Positions 22,772-34,300 of a DNA stretch of 64,000 nt are shown piece after piece. The DNA is from Colletes latitarsis (lineage: Eukaryota > Arthropoda > Insecta > Hymenoptera > Colletidae). Location of the stretch: NCBI RefSeq assembly GCF_051014445.1, contig NC_135134.1, positions 2,323,672 through 2,387,671 of the forward strand. The letters run 5' to 3'. Position 1 is the stretch's first letter. Each line of letters opens with the position of its first letter. Below the pieces are notes generated by a model. The model saw only the letters and a program-made list of their open reading frames with translations, had not been told where the DNA came from and did no database searches. The position numbers were made by a program, and so were the translations under genes.

Positions 22772-22787
22772 ATCTGGCTCCTACTTT
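22772..22787. repeat. Target-site duplication of element 2, 3'-side copy
   Basis: ATCTGGCTCCTACTTT, repeated at 25434-25449. It occupies the same 16 monomer positions as the duplication of element 1 but differs at two bases (CT for GC), so it was generated in a different monomer variant. Confidence 0.93.
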
Positions 22788-22810
22788 TTTTTTTTTTTTT
22801 TTTTTTTTTT
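22788..22810 (-). other. Poly(A) tail of element 2 (poly(T) on + strand)
   Basis: 26 T at 22785-22810, three of them attributable to the target, give a tail of about 23 A. It joins the monomer at the same base as the tail of element 1. Confidence 0.92.
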
Positions 22811-23326
22811 GTCGTGGGGAAAATCTTCGAAAGACTCCCTCCCACCTCCTTGGGGAGAGGTGGGAGGCGTGTGTGGGATTCCCCGCGCCCGTACAACGAC
22901 AGGCGCGGGACCTACCCACTAAAAACCCCACGGTGACCCTTCGGCACTCTTTGGGAGGATACCGGGAATCGCTCGAAGCATTCTTCCGGTATCCTCCCCG
23001 TGCCCGCGCTTTCGCGCCCATCCCCCGGGGGGACAATCGGTCCCCCCAGTAGACACACTGCCTCATAGCGGCGGGACGGGGCCACTCCATCCCGCCGCTA
23101 TCCGTCCCGGGGCCGCGTTTAGTGGCGGCTGCGAGCCCCAACTCGCAACCGCCCGCGACCCCGTTTCCATCCCTCGGCGGCCGGGCGTTCATGGCCGCAC
23201 CAGACCGCCGAGGGTGCCTCCCCTTGCGTCGGACCGGTAGGGGAAGGCACTCCTACCCCCAACCGGTCCGACCCGGCGCCGCCTGGCGGGAGGAGGGTCC
23301 CCTCAGGACCCCCCTCCCAGCCTAGG
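22811..23326 (-). other. 3' UTR of element 2
   Basis: 516 bp, equal in length to that of element 1, with a handful of substitutions. The stems equivalent to 6219-6264 and 6331-6367 are unchanged, and the first stem loses its outermost pair (G to C at 22868). No gene is present; frames here are shadows. Confidence 0.85.
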
Positions 23327-25433
23327 TCATCCGCCACGCCGAGGCGGCCGCCCGCGACGCCTCGCGACCGGGCGACGACCTCGGGCCACCGCACGAGCGC
23401 GCGCTTCAGCACGCCGCTGAAGCTCGCGCTCCCTCCCCGCGGCCTCCTTCTGCAACATTACGTTCTCGCAGAAGGAGGCCACGGCCCTCCACTTCTCCTC
23501 GCTGCCGAGCATGGCGCGCACCACGCCCGGCAGCGAGACATCCCGCCCGACGACGCCGACCAGGACACGGCGCTCCCCCTCCCACGCGGGGCATACCTCC
23601 AGGGTATGATCCGCTGTGTCCTGCTCAGCGTCGCAGTGGCAGCAACGCGCCGTCGGCTCCTTCCCTATCCGGCACAGGTATCTTCCGAAGCTGCCATGCC
23701 CGGAAAATACCTGTGCCATCCGGTAGGTGAGGCTGCCATGGCCTCTGTCCAGCCACTCCTTCAGGAGCGGCCGAACAGCCCCGACAGTCCGGTGCCCCGC
23801 GGTTGGCAGAGCCAGCCGCTCCTGCCACGCGAGCAACACGGACTGCCGGGCCTGGCGCTTCAAATCGCCCCAAGCAGGTTCCTGCCCGCCCGGGACCGCC
23901 CACACCCCCGCGCGACGGTCGACGCGGTGCCGGTACATCACCGCGTGCGACCGCGCGAGCAGGTCCATGGGCGGCATCCCCGCTAGAACCGTCGCCGCCT
24001 CATGTGACATGGTCCGATACCCGCGGACGACCCTGAGCGCCATGCGCCTCTGCACCCGACGCAGCATAGTCATGCTGCGCCGGGAGGCAGCCAGGTCGTC
24101 CGCCCAGACGGGGGCCCCGTATAGGGCCACCGACTGGACCATTGCCACATAGAGGCGACGAACTCTGCCCGCCGGGCCCCCCAGGTTGGGCAGGATCCGG
24201 CCCAGAGCCGCAACCATCCTTTCCAACCGGGGGACCAGGCAGCGGAAATGCTTCTCGAAACGCCAGTGCCTATCGAGGATCAGCCCTAGATACCTGATCT
24301 GGGGCTTCACCTCGATGTCAGCCCCACCCACCCGAATCAGAGGGGGTGGCGGATCCTGCCGAGGTGAATGAAACGCAATCACCTCGGTCTTATGGACCGC
24401 CACCGTCATCCCCATCCCCCTGATCCGGTCGACGACGCGTTGCGACCCCTCCTCCGCGCGACGCATGGCCCTCCCCCAGTGCGCCCCGACGGCCAGCACC
24501 AGTGTGTCATCCGCATAACACACCGTGCTGACGCCGTCGGGGAGGCCGGCCCGCAACACCGAGTCGTACGCGATGTTCCACAGGAGTGGCCCGAGGACCG
24601 ACCCCTGCGGAACACCGCAGTACACCTCCCTCCGCATATCACCATCCCGGCCCGGATACTCGATCCACCTGCCGCGGAGATAATCCCCGACGACCGCCCT
24701 GAGACAAGGGGGGACTCGATGATATTCGAGTCCCCTCCTTATCTCTTCCCAGGGGAGGGTGTTAAAGGCATTGGCAATATCCAAGGATATTGCCAATGCC
24801 ACCCCTCCCCGGGAGACGGCCGCCTCCGAGAGGGCCCTCACACGACCTATCGCGTCGATAGTCGATCGGCCCCCCCGGAAACCGAACTGGCAGTCGGCCA
24901 GACCGGGATCACCCCGCGACAGGTGCTCGACGAGGCGGGCAGCAATCACACGCTCGAAGAGCTTGCCCACCTCGTCGAGGAGACAAATGGGCCGGTATGC
25001 GGAGGGAGACTCCGCGGGCCGACCCTCCTTCCGGAGGAGGACCATCCTCGCCACCTTCCAACTGGGGGGGAATCGCCCGTCCCTCAGGCAGCGGTCGAAC
25101 AACCGCCTGAGGTCGGCCCCAAGGACGCCCTGGGTCAAGACCCAAACCCGGCCGGGCACACCATCCGGACCCGGGGCCGTGTTACGAACCCCGAGCCGTC
25201 TGATGGCCGCTGCCAGCTCCTCCTGCGTGACCCCCAGCTCGGCCGTCCACTCCACTGGGACAGCCGCCGCCGCCGGAGGACGCGGTCCCCTCTCCCCAAT
25301 TGGGAAGAGTGTATTGACCACGTCCTCCAGCAGCCGGGGGTCAAGACCCTCGGTGACGGGGGGCGCCCACGGGCGGAGCTTATTCAGCACCACCTTATAT
25401 GGGCGCCCCCATGGATCGTCATCAAGGGTCTGG
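23327..25433 (-). pseudogene. Truncated ORF2 (RT and C-terminal CCHC, no endonuclease)
   Basis: Residues 360-1060 of ORF2 remain in frame; the endonuclease and its linker are missing. The RT is uninterrupted, with SLDIANAFN in motif A (the expected Leu before Asp), YADD and the C-terminal CCHC. Compared with element 1, I see six amino-acid changes: Leu/Lys at motif A, Arg/Ser, Arg/Cys, Trp/Gly, Met/Leu and Ala/Thr. The frame happens to run on into antisense satellite as far as 25522, but that start is GTG and there is no ATG, so expression is not expected. It is a dead-on-arrival copy. Confidence 0.93.
24767..24800. repeat. 34-bp palindrome encoding RT motif A (AA-centre form)
   Basis: The same 16-bp arms as at 8033-8066, but with AA in the centre, giving TTG (Leu) before the catalytic Asp on the minus strand. 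The two 34-mers are exact reverse complements of each other. Confidence 0.93.
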
Positions 25434-25449
25434 ATCTGGCTCCTACTTT
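25434..25449. repeat. Target-site duplication of element 2, 5'-side copy
   Basis: ATCTGGCTCCTACTTT, identical to 22772-22787, and followed by the normal monomer sequence CGCATTTTTCGCATACCTG. The rare CATACCTG is shared with the empty paralogues at 16990 and 17870. Confidence 0.93.
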
Positions 25450-28310
25450 CGCATTTTTCGCATACCTGTTGGCCAGATCCTGGCCTTTTTCTGGCTTGGA
25501 CCACGTAGTAATGCGGTACCACACCGAAACAGTCAATTAAACCTGGTTGCGATTAATATTTTAGAGGATAACGCCGGTTATGTCTCGGTTAGGTCTGGGA
25601 TTTGCCCTCATCTGGCTCGTACTTTCGCATCTATCGCATACTTGATGGCTAGATCCTGGCCTTTTTCTGGTTTGGATCACGTAGTAATGCGGTACCACAC
25701 CGAAACAGTCAATTAAACCTGGTTGCGATTAATATTTTAGAGGATAACGCCGGTTATGTCTCGGTTAGGTCTGGGATTTGCCCTCATCTGGCTGGCACTT
25801 TCGCATCTATCGCATACTTGATGGCTAGATCCTGGCCTTTTTCTGGTTTGGATCACGGAGTAATGCGGTACCACACCGAAACAGTCAATTAAACCTGGTT
25901 GCGAATAATATTTTAGAGGATAACGCCGGTTATGTCTCGGTTAGGTCTGGGATTTGCCCTCATCTGGCTCGTACTTTCGCATTTTTCGCATACTTGCTTG
26001 CCAGATCCTGGCCTTTTTCTGGTCTGTATCATGTAGTAATGTGGTACCACACTGAAACCGTCAATAAAGCCTGGTTCCGATTAGTATCTTAGAGGATAAC
26101 GCTGGTTATGGCTGGGTTAGTTCTGGTATTTGCAATCATCTGGCTCGTACCTTCGCATTGTTCGCCTACTTGTTGTCAAGATCCTGGGCTTTTTCTGGTT
26201 TGGATCACGTAGTAATGCGGTACCACACCGTAACAGACAATTAAACCTGGTTGCGATTAATATTTTGGGGGATAACGCCGGTTATGTCTCGGTTAGGTCT
26301 GGGATTTGCCCTCATCTGCCTCGTACCTTTGCATTTTTCGCCTACTTGTTGGCAAGATCCTGGGCTTTTTCTGGTTCGGATCACGTAGTAATGCGGTGCC
26401 ACAACGAAACAGTCAATTAAACCTGGTTGCGATTAATATTTTAGAGGATAACGCCGGTTATGTCTGGGATAGGTCTGGTATTTGCCCTCATCTGGCTCGT
26501 ACTTTCGCATTTTTCGCATACGAGCTGGCCAGATCCTGGCCTTTTTCTGGTCTGTATCACGTAGCAATGTGGTACCACTCTGAAACCGTCAATAAAAGCT
26601 GGTTCCGATTAGTATCTTAGAGGATAACGCTGGTTATGGCTGGGTTAGTTCTGGTATTTGCAATCATCTGGCTCGTACCTTCGCATTTTTCGCCTACTTG
26701 TTGTCAAGAGCCTGGGCTTTTTCTGGTTCGGATCAGGTAGTAATGCGGTACCACACCGAAACTGTCAATTAAACCTGGTTGCGATTAATATTTTAGAGGA
26801 TAACGCCGGTTATGTCTCGGTTAGGTCTGGGATTTGCCCTGATCTGGCTCCTACTTTCGCATTTTTCGCATACTTGTTGGCCAGATCCTGGGCTTTTCCT
26901 GGTTTGGATCACGTAGTAATGCGGTACCACACCGAAGCAGTCAATTAAACCTGGTTGCGATTAATATTTTAGAGGATAACGCCGGTTATGTCTCGGTTAG
27001 GTCTGGGTTTTGCCCGCATCTGGCTCGTACCTTTGCATTTTTCGCCTACTTGTTGGCAAGATCCCGGGCTTTTTCTGGTTCGGATCACGTAGTAATGCGG
27101 TACCACACCGTAACATTCAATTAAACCTGGTTACGATTAATATTTTAGAGGATAACGCCGGCTATGTCTGGGATAGGTCTGGTATTCGCCCTCATCTGGC
27201 TCGTACTTTCGCATTTTTCGCATACTTCCTGGCCAGATCCGTGCCTTTTTCTGGTCTGTATCACGTAGTAATGTGGTACCACACTGAAACCGTCAATAAA
27301 AGCTGGTTCCGATTAGTATCTTAGAGGATAACGCTGGTTATGGCTGGGTTAGTTCTGGTATTTGCAATCATCTGGCTCGTACCTTCGCATTTTTCGCCTA
27401 CTTGTTGTCAAGATCCTGGGCTTTCTCTGGTTTGGATCCCGTAGTAATGTGGCTGCACACCGAAAGAGTCAATTAAATCAGGTTGCGATTAATATTTTAG
27501 AGGATAACGCCGGTTATGTCGGGGTTAGGTCTGGTATATGCCCTCATCTGGCTCGTACTGTTGCATTTCTCGCATACTTGTTGGCCAGATCCTGGGCTTT
27601 TTCTGGTCTGGATCACGTAGTAATGCGGTACCACACCGTAACAGTCAATTAAACTTGGTTGCGATTAATATTTTAGAGGGTAACGCCGGTTATGTCTCGG
27701 TTAGGTCTGGTATTTGCAATCATCTGGCTCGTACCTTCGCATTTTTCGCATACTTGTTAGCCAGATCCTGGGCTTTTCCAGGTTTGGATCACGTAGTAAT
27801 GTGGCACCACACTGAAACAGTCAATAGTAGCTGGTTGCGATTAATATTTTAGAGGATAACGCCGGTTATGTCTGGGTTAGGTCTGGGATTTGCCCTCATC
27901 TGGCTCGTACTTTCGCATCTATCGCATACTTGATGGCTAGATCCTGGCCTTTTTCTGGTTTGGATCACGTAGTAATGCGGTACTACACCGAAACAGTCAA
28001 TTAAACCTGGTTGCGATTAATATTTTAGAGGATGACGCCGATTATGTCTCGGTTAAGTCTGGGATTTGCCCCCATCTGGCTCGCACTTTCGCATTTTTCG
28101 CATACTTTTTGGCCAGATCCTGGCCTTTTTCTGGCTTGGACCACGTAGTAATGTGGTACCACACCGTAACAGTCAATTAAACCTGGTTGCGATTAATATC
28201 TTAGAGGATAACGCCGGTTATGTCTCGGTTAGATCTGGTATTTGCAATCATCTGGCCCGTACCTTCGCATTTTTCGCATACGTGTTGGCCAGATCCTGGG
28301 CTTTTCCTGT

Positions 28311-31300
28311 TTTGGATCACGTAGTAATGCGGCACCACACCGAAACAGTCAATTAAACCTGGTTGCGATTAATATTTTGGGGGATAACGCCGGTTATGTC
28401 TCGGTTAGGTCTGGGATTTGCCCTCATCTGGCTCGTACCTTTGCATTTTTCGCCTACTTGTTGGCAAGATCCTGGGCTTTTTCTGGTTCGGATCACGTAG
28501 TAATGCGGTACCACACCGAAACAGTCAATTAAACCTGGTTGCGATTAATATTTTAGAGGATAACGCCGGTTATGTCTCGGTTAGGTCTGGGATTTGCCCT
28601 CATCTGGCTCGCACTTTCGCATCTATCGCATACTTGATGGCTAGATCCTGGCCTTTTTCTGGTTCGGATCACGTAGTAATGCGCTACCACACCGAAACAG
28701 TCAATTAAACCTGGTTGCGATTAATATTTTAGAGGATAACGCCGGTTATGTCTCGGTTAGGTCTGGGATTTGCCCTGATCTGGCTCCTACTTTCGCATTT
28801 TTCGCATACTTGTTGGCCGGATCCTGGGCTTTTCCTGGTTTGGATCACGTAGTAATGCGGTACCACACCGAAGCAGTCAATTAAACCTGGTTGCGATTAA
28901 TATTTTAGAGGATAACGCCGGTTATGTCTCGGTTAGGTCTGGGATTTGCCCTCATCTGGCTCCTACTTTCGCATTTTTCGCATACTTGTTGGCCAGATCC
29001 TGGCCTTTTTCTGGTCTGTATCACGTAGTAATGTGGTACCACACTGAAACCGTCAATAAAAGCTGGTTCCGATTAGTATCTTAGAGGATAGCGCTGGTTA
29101 TGGCTGGGTTAGTTCTGGTATTTGCAATCATCTGGCTCGTACCTTCGCATTGTTCGCCTACTTGTGGTCAAGATCCTGGGCTTTTTCTGGTTTGGATCAC
29201 GTAGTAATGCGGTACCACACCGTAACAGACAATTAAACCTGGTTGCGATTAATATTTTGGGGGATAACGCCGGTTATGTCTCGGTTAGGTCTGGGATTTG
29301 CCCTCATCTGGCTCGTACCTTTGCATTTTTCGCCTACTTGTTGGCAAGATCCTGGGCTTTTTCTGGTTCGGATCACGTAGTAATGCGTTACCACACCGAA
29401 ACAGTCAATTAAACCTGGTTGCGATTAATATTTTAGAGGATAACGCCGGTTATGTCTCGGTTAGGTCTGGGATTTGCCCTCATCTGGCTCGCACTTTCGC
29501 ATCTATCGCTTACTTGATGGCTAGATCCTGGCCTTTTTCTGGTTCGGATCACGTAGTAATGCGCTACCACACCGTAACAGTCAATTAAACCTGGTTGCGA
29601 TTAATATTTTAGAGGATAACGCCGGTTATGTCTCGGTTAGGTCTGGTATTTGCCCTCATCTGGCTCGCAGTTTCGCATCTATCGCATACTTGTTGGCCGG
29701 ATCCTGGGCTTTGCCTGGTTTGGATCACGTAGTAATGCGGTACCACACCGAAGCAGTCAATCAAACCTGGTTGCGATTAATATTTTAGAGGATAACGCCG
29801 GTTATGTCTCGGTTAGGTCTGGGATTTGCCCTCATCTGGCTCCTACTTTCGCATTTTTCGCATACTTGTTGGCCATATCCTGGGCTTTTCCTGGTTTGGA
29901 TCACGTAGTAATGCGGTACCACACCGAAACTGCCAATTAAACCTGGTTGCGATTAATATTTTAGAGGATAGCGCCGCTTATGTCTCGGTTAGGTCTGGGA
30001 TTTGCCCTCATCTGGCTCCTACTTTCGCATTTTTCGCATACTTGTTGGCCAGATCCTGGGCTTTTCCTGGTTTGGATCACGTAGTAATGCGGTACCACAC
30101 CGAAGCAGTCAATTAAACCTGGTTGCGATTAATATTTTAGAGGATAACGCCGGTTATGTCTCGGTTAGGTCTGGGATTTGCCCTGATCTGGCTCCTACTT
30201 TCGCATTTTTCGCATACTTGTTGGCCAGATCCTGGGCTTTTGCTGGTTGGGATCACGTAGTAATGCGGTACCACACCGAAGCAGTCAATTAAACCTGGTT
30301 GCGATTAATATTTTAGAGGATAACGCCGGTTATGTCTCGGTTAGGTCTGGTATTTGCCCTCATCTGGCTCGCAGTTTCGCATCTATCGCATACTTGATGG
30401 CTAGTTCCTGGCCTTTTTCTGGTTTGGATGACGTAGTAATGCGGTACCACACCGAAACAGTCAATTAAACCTGGTTGCGATTAATATTTTGGGGGATAAC
30501 GCCGGTTATGTCTCGGTTAGGTCTGGGATTTGCCATCATCTGGCTCGTACCTTTGCATTTTTCGCCTACTTGTTGGCAAGATCCTGGGCTTTTTCTGGTT
30601 CGGATCACGTAGTAATGCGGTACCACACCGAAACAGACAATTAAACCTGGTTGCGATTAATATTTTAGAGGATAACGCCGGTTATGTCTCGGTTAGGTCT
30701 GGTATTTGCCCTCATCTGGCTCGCAGTTTCGCATCTATCGCATACTTGATGGCTAGTTCCTGGCCTTTTTCTGGTTTGGATGACGTAGTAATGCGGTACC
30801 ACACCGAAACAGTCAATTAAACCTGGTTGCTATTAATATTTTAGAGGATAACGCCGGCTAGGTCTGGGATAGGTCTGGTATTTGCCCTCATCTGGCTCGC
30901 ACTTTCGCATTTTTCGCATACTTGCTGGCCTGATCCTGGCCTTTTTCAGGCTTGGACAACGTAGTAATGTGGTACCACACTAAAACAGTCAAATAAACCT
31001 GGTTCCGATTAATATTTTAGAGGATAACGCCGGTTATGTCTCGGTTAGGTCTGGGATTTGCCCTCATCTGGCTCGTACTTTCGCATTTTTCGCATACTTG
31101 TTGGCCAGATCCTGGCCTTTTTCTGGCTTGGACCACGTAGTAATTAGGTACCACACTGAAACATTCAACTAAACCTGGTTCCGATTAATATTTTAGAGGA
31201 TAACGCCGGTTATGTCTGGGTTAGTTCTGGTATTTGCCCTTATCTGGCTCGCACTTTCGCATCTATCGCATACTTGATGGCTAGATCCTGGCCTTTTTCT

Positions 31301-34300
31301 GGTTTGGATCACGTAGTAATGCGGTACCACACCGAAACAGTCAATTAAACCTGGTTGCGATTAATATTTTAGAGGATAACGCCGGTTATGTCTCGGTTAG
31401 GTCTGGGATTTGCCCTCATCTGGCTCGTACTTTCGCATCTATCGCATACTTGATGGCTAGATCCTGGCCTTTTTCTGGTTTGGATCACGTAGTAATGCGG
31501 TACCACACCGAAACAGTCAATTAAACCTGGTTGCGATTAATATTTTAGAGGATAGCGCCGCTTATGTCTCGGTTAGGTCTGGGATTTGCCCTCATCTGGC
31601 TCCTACTTTCGCATTTTTCGCATACTTGTTGGCCAGATCCTGGCCTTTTTCTGGTCTGTATCACGTAGTAATGTGGTACCACACTGAAACCGCCAATAAA
31701 AGCTGGTTCCGATTAGTATCTTAGAGGATAGCGCTGGTTATGGCTGGGTTAGTTCTGGTATTTGCAATCATCTGGCTCGTACCTTCGCATTGTTCGCCTA
31801 CTTGTGGTCAAGATCCTGGGCTTTTTCTGGTTTGGATCACGTAGTAATGCGGTACCACACCGTAACAGACAATTAAACCTGGTTGCGATTAATATTTTGG
31901 GGGATAACGCCGGTTATGTCTCGGTTAGGTCTGGGATTTGCCCTCATCTGGCTCGTACCTTTGCATTTTTCGCCTACTTGATGGCTAGATCCTGGCCTTT
32001 TTCTGGTTCAGATCACGTAGTAATGCGCTACCACACCGAAACAGTCAATTAAACCTGGTTGCGATTAATATTTTAGAGGATAACGCCGGTTATGTCTCGG
32101 TTAGGTCTGGTATTTGCCCTCATCTGGCTCGCAGTTTCGCATCTATCGCATACTTGTTGGCCGGATCCTGGGCTTTGCCTGGTTTGGATCACGTAGTAAT
32201 GCGGTACCACACCGAAGCAGTCAATCAAACCTGGTTGCGATTAATATTTTAGAGGATAACGCCGGTTATGTCTCGGTTAGGTCTGGGATTTGCCCTCATC
32301 TGGCTCCTACTTTCGCATTTTTCGCATACTTGTTGGCCATATCCTGGGCTTTTCCTGGTTTGGATCACGTAGTAATGCGGTACCACACCGAAACTGCCAA
32401 TTAAACCTGGTTGCGATTAATATTTTAGAGGATAGCGCCGCTTATGTCTCGGTTAGGTCTGGGATTTGCCCTCATCTGGCTCCTACTTTCGCATTTTTCG
32501 CATACTTGTTGGCCAGATCCTGGGCTTTTCCTGGTTTGGATCACGTAGTAATGCGGTACCACACCGAAGCAGTCAATTAAACCTGGTTGCGATTAATATT
32601 TTAGAGGATAACGCCGGTTATGTCTCGGTTAGGTCTGGGATTTGCCCTGATCTGGCTCCTACTTTCGCATTTTTCGCATACTTGTTGGCCAGATCCTGGG
32701 CTTTTCCTGGTTTGGATCACGTAGTAATGCGGCACCACACCGAAACAGTCAATTAAACCTGGTTGCGATTAATATTTTGGGGGATAACGCCGGTTATGTC
32801 TCGGTTAGGTCTGGGATTTGCCCTCATCTGGCTCGTACCTTTGCATTTTTCGCCTACTTGTTGGCAAGATCCTGGGCTTTTTCTGGTTCGGATCACGTAG
32901 TAATGCGGTACCACACCGAAACAGTCAATTAAACCTGGTTGCGATTAATATTTTAGAGGATAACGCCGGTTATGTCTCGGTTAGGTCTGGGATTTGCCCT
33001 CATCTGGCTCGCACTTTCGCATCTATCGCATACTTGATGGCTAGATCCTGGCCTTTTTCTGGTTCGGATCACGTAGTAATGCGCTACCACACCGAAACAG
33101 TCAATTAAACCTGGTTGCGATTAATATTTTAGAGGATAACGCCGGTTATGTCTCGGTTAGGTCTGGGATTTGCCCTGATCTGGCTCCTACTTTCGCATTT
33201 TTCGCATACTTGTTGGCCGGATCCTGGGCTTTTCCTGGTTTGGATCACGTAGTAATGCGGTACCACACCGAAGCAGTCAATTAAACCTGGTTGCGATTAA
33301 TATTTTAGAGGATAACGCCGGTTATGTCTCGGTTAGGTCTGGGATTTGCCCTCATCTGGCTCCTACTTTCGCATTTTTCGCATACTTGTTGGCCAGATCC
33401 TGGCCTTTTTCTGGTCTGTATCACGTAGTAATGTGGTACCACACTGAAACCGTCAATAAAAGCTGGTTCCGATTAGTATCTTAGAGGATAGCGCTGGTTA
33501 TGGCTGGGTTAGTTCTGGTATTTGCAATCATCTGGCTCGTACCTTCGCATTGTTCGCCTACTTGTGGTCAAGATCCTGGGCTTTTTCTGGTTTGGATCAC
33601 GTAGTAATGCGGTACCACACCGTAACAGACAATTAAACCTGGTTGCGATTAATATTTTGGGGGATAACGCCGGTTATGTCTCGGTTAGGTCTGGGATTTG
33701 CCCTCATCTGGCTCGTACCTTTGCATTTTTCGCCTACTTGTTGGCAAGATCCTGGGCTTTTTCTGGTTCGGATCACGTAGTAATGCGTTACCACACCGAA
33801 ACAGTCAATTAAACCTGGTTGCGATTAATATTTTAGAGGATAACGCCGGTTATGTCTCGGTTAGGTCTGGGATTTGCCCTCATCTGGCTCGCACTTTCGC
33901 ATCTATCGCATACTTGATGGCTAGATCCTGGCCTTTTTCTGGTTCGGATCACGTAGTAATGCGCTACCACACCGTAACAGTCAATTAAACCTGGTTGCGA
34001 TTAATATTTTAGAGGATAACGCCGGTTATGTCTCGGTTAGGTCTGGTATTTGCCCTCATCTGGCTCGCAGTTTCGCATCTATCGCATACTTGTTGGCCGG
34101 ATCCTGGGCTTTGCCTGGTTTGGATCACGTAGTAATGCGGTACCACACCGAAGCAGTCAATCAAACCTGGTTGCGATTAATATTTTAGAGGATAACGCCG
34201 GTTATGTCTCGGTTAGGTCTGGGATTTGCCCTCATCTGGCTCCTACTTTCGCATTTTTCGCATACTTGTTGGCCATATCCTGGGCTTTTCCTGGTTTGGA

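Larger units (their letters stand above)
12037..22787. repeat. 176-bp satellite array, block B (about 61 monomers)
   Basis: The same monomer as block A, in the same orientation. Phase is kept from the right target-site duplication of element 1 (12029 to 13965 is exactly 11 monomers) to the left one of element 2 (21884 to 22764 is exactly 5). Small indels mark subfamilies: GAGGCAACGC lacks one base near 15163 and 16038, and an extra G sits near 17880. Positions 16605-17300 and about 17485-18180 are an 880-bp (5-monomer) duplication. The stretch from about 17345 to 22000 reappears, with rearrangements, around element 2. There are no genes; the 96- and 104-aa frames are by-products of the repeat. 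Confidence 0.98.
22788..25433 (-). mobile_element. 5'-truncated copy of the same retrotransposon, element 2
   Basis: 2,646 bp: poly(A), 3' UTR and the 3' two-thirds of ORF2. It corresponds to 6077-8699 of element 1 at a constant offset of 16,734, with no indels outside the poly(A) and about 20 substitutions counted by eye (about 99% identical). The 5' break falls within ORF2 codon 359, typical of incomplete reverse transcription. The junction shares an A with the target. The empty-site paralogue at about 17836-17851 gives an insertion of 2,662 bp including the 16-bp duplication, in exact agreement. Confidence 0.95.

Noticed and set aside
6034..25449. The two elements as duplicates of one original insertion
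   Set aside because: The target-site duplications differ at two bases, the flanking monomers are of different types, the tails differ in length, and one copy is truncated with its own junction. Two insertions are simpler.
23327..25522. A 731-aa RT protein of element 2
   Set aside because: Its first codons are antisense satellite with a GTG start. The endonuclease is missing, and there is no promoter or 5' UTR. It is treated as a truncated pseudogene.
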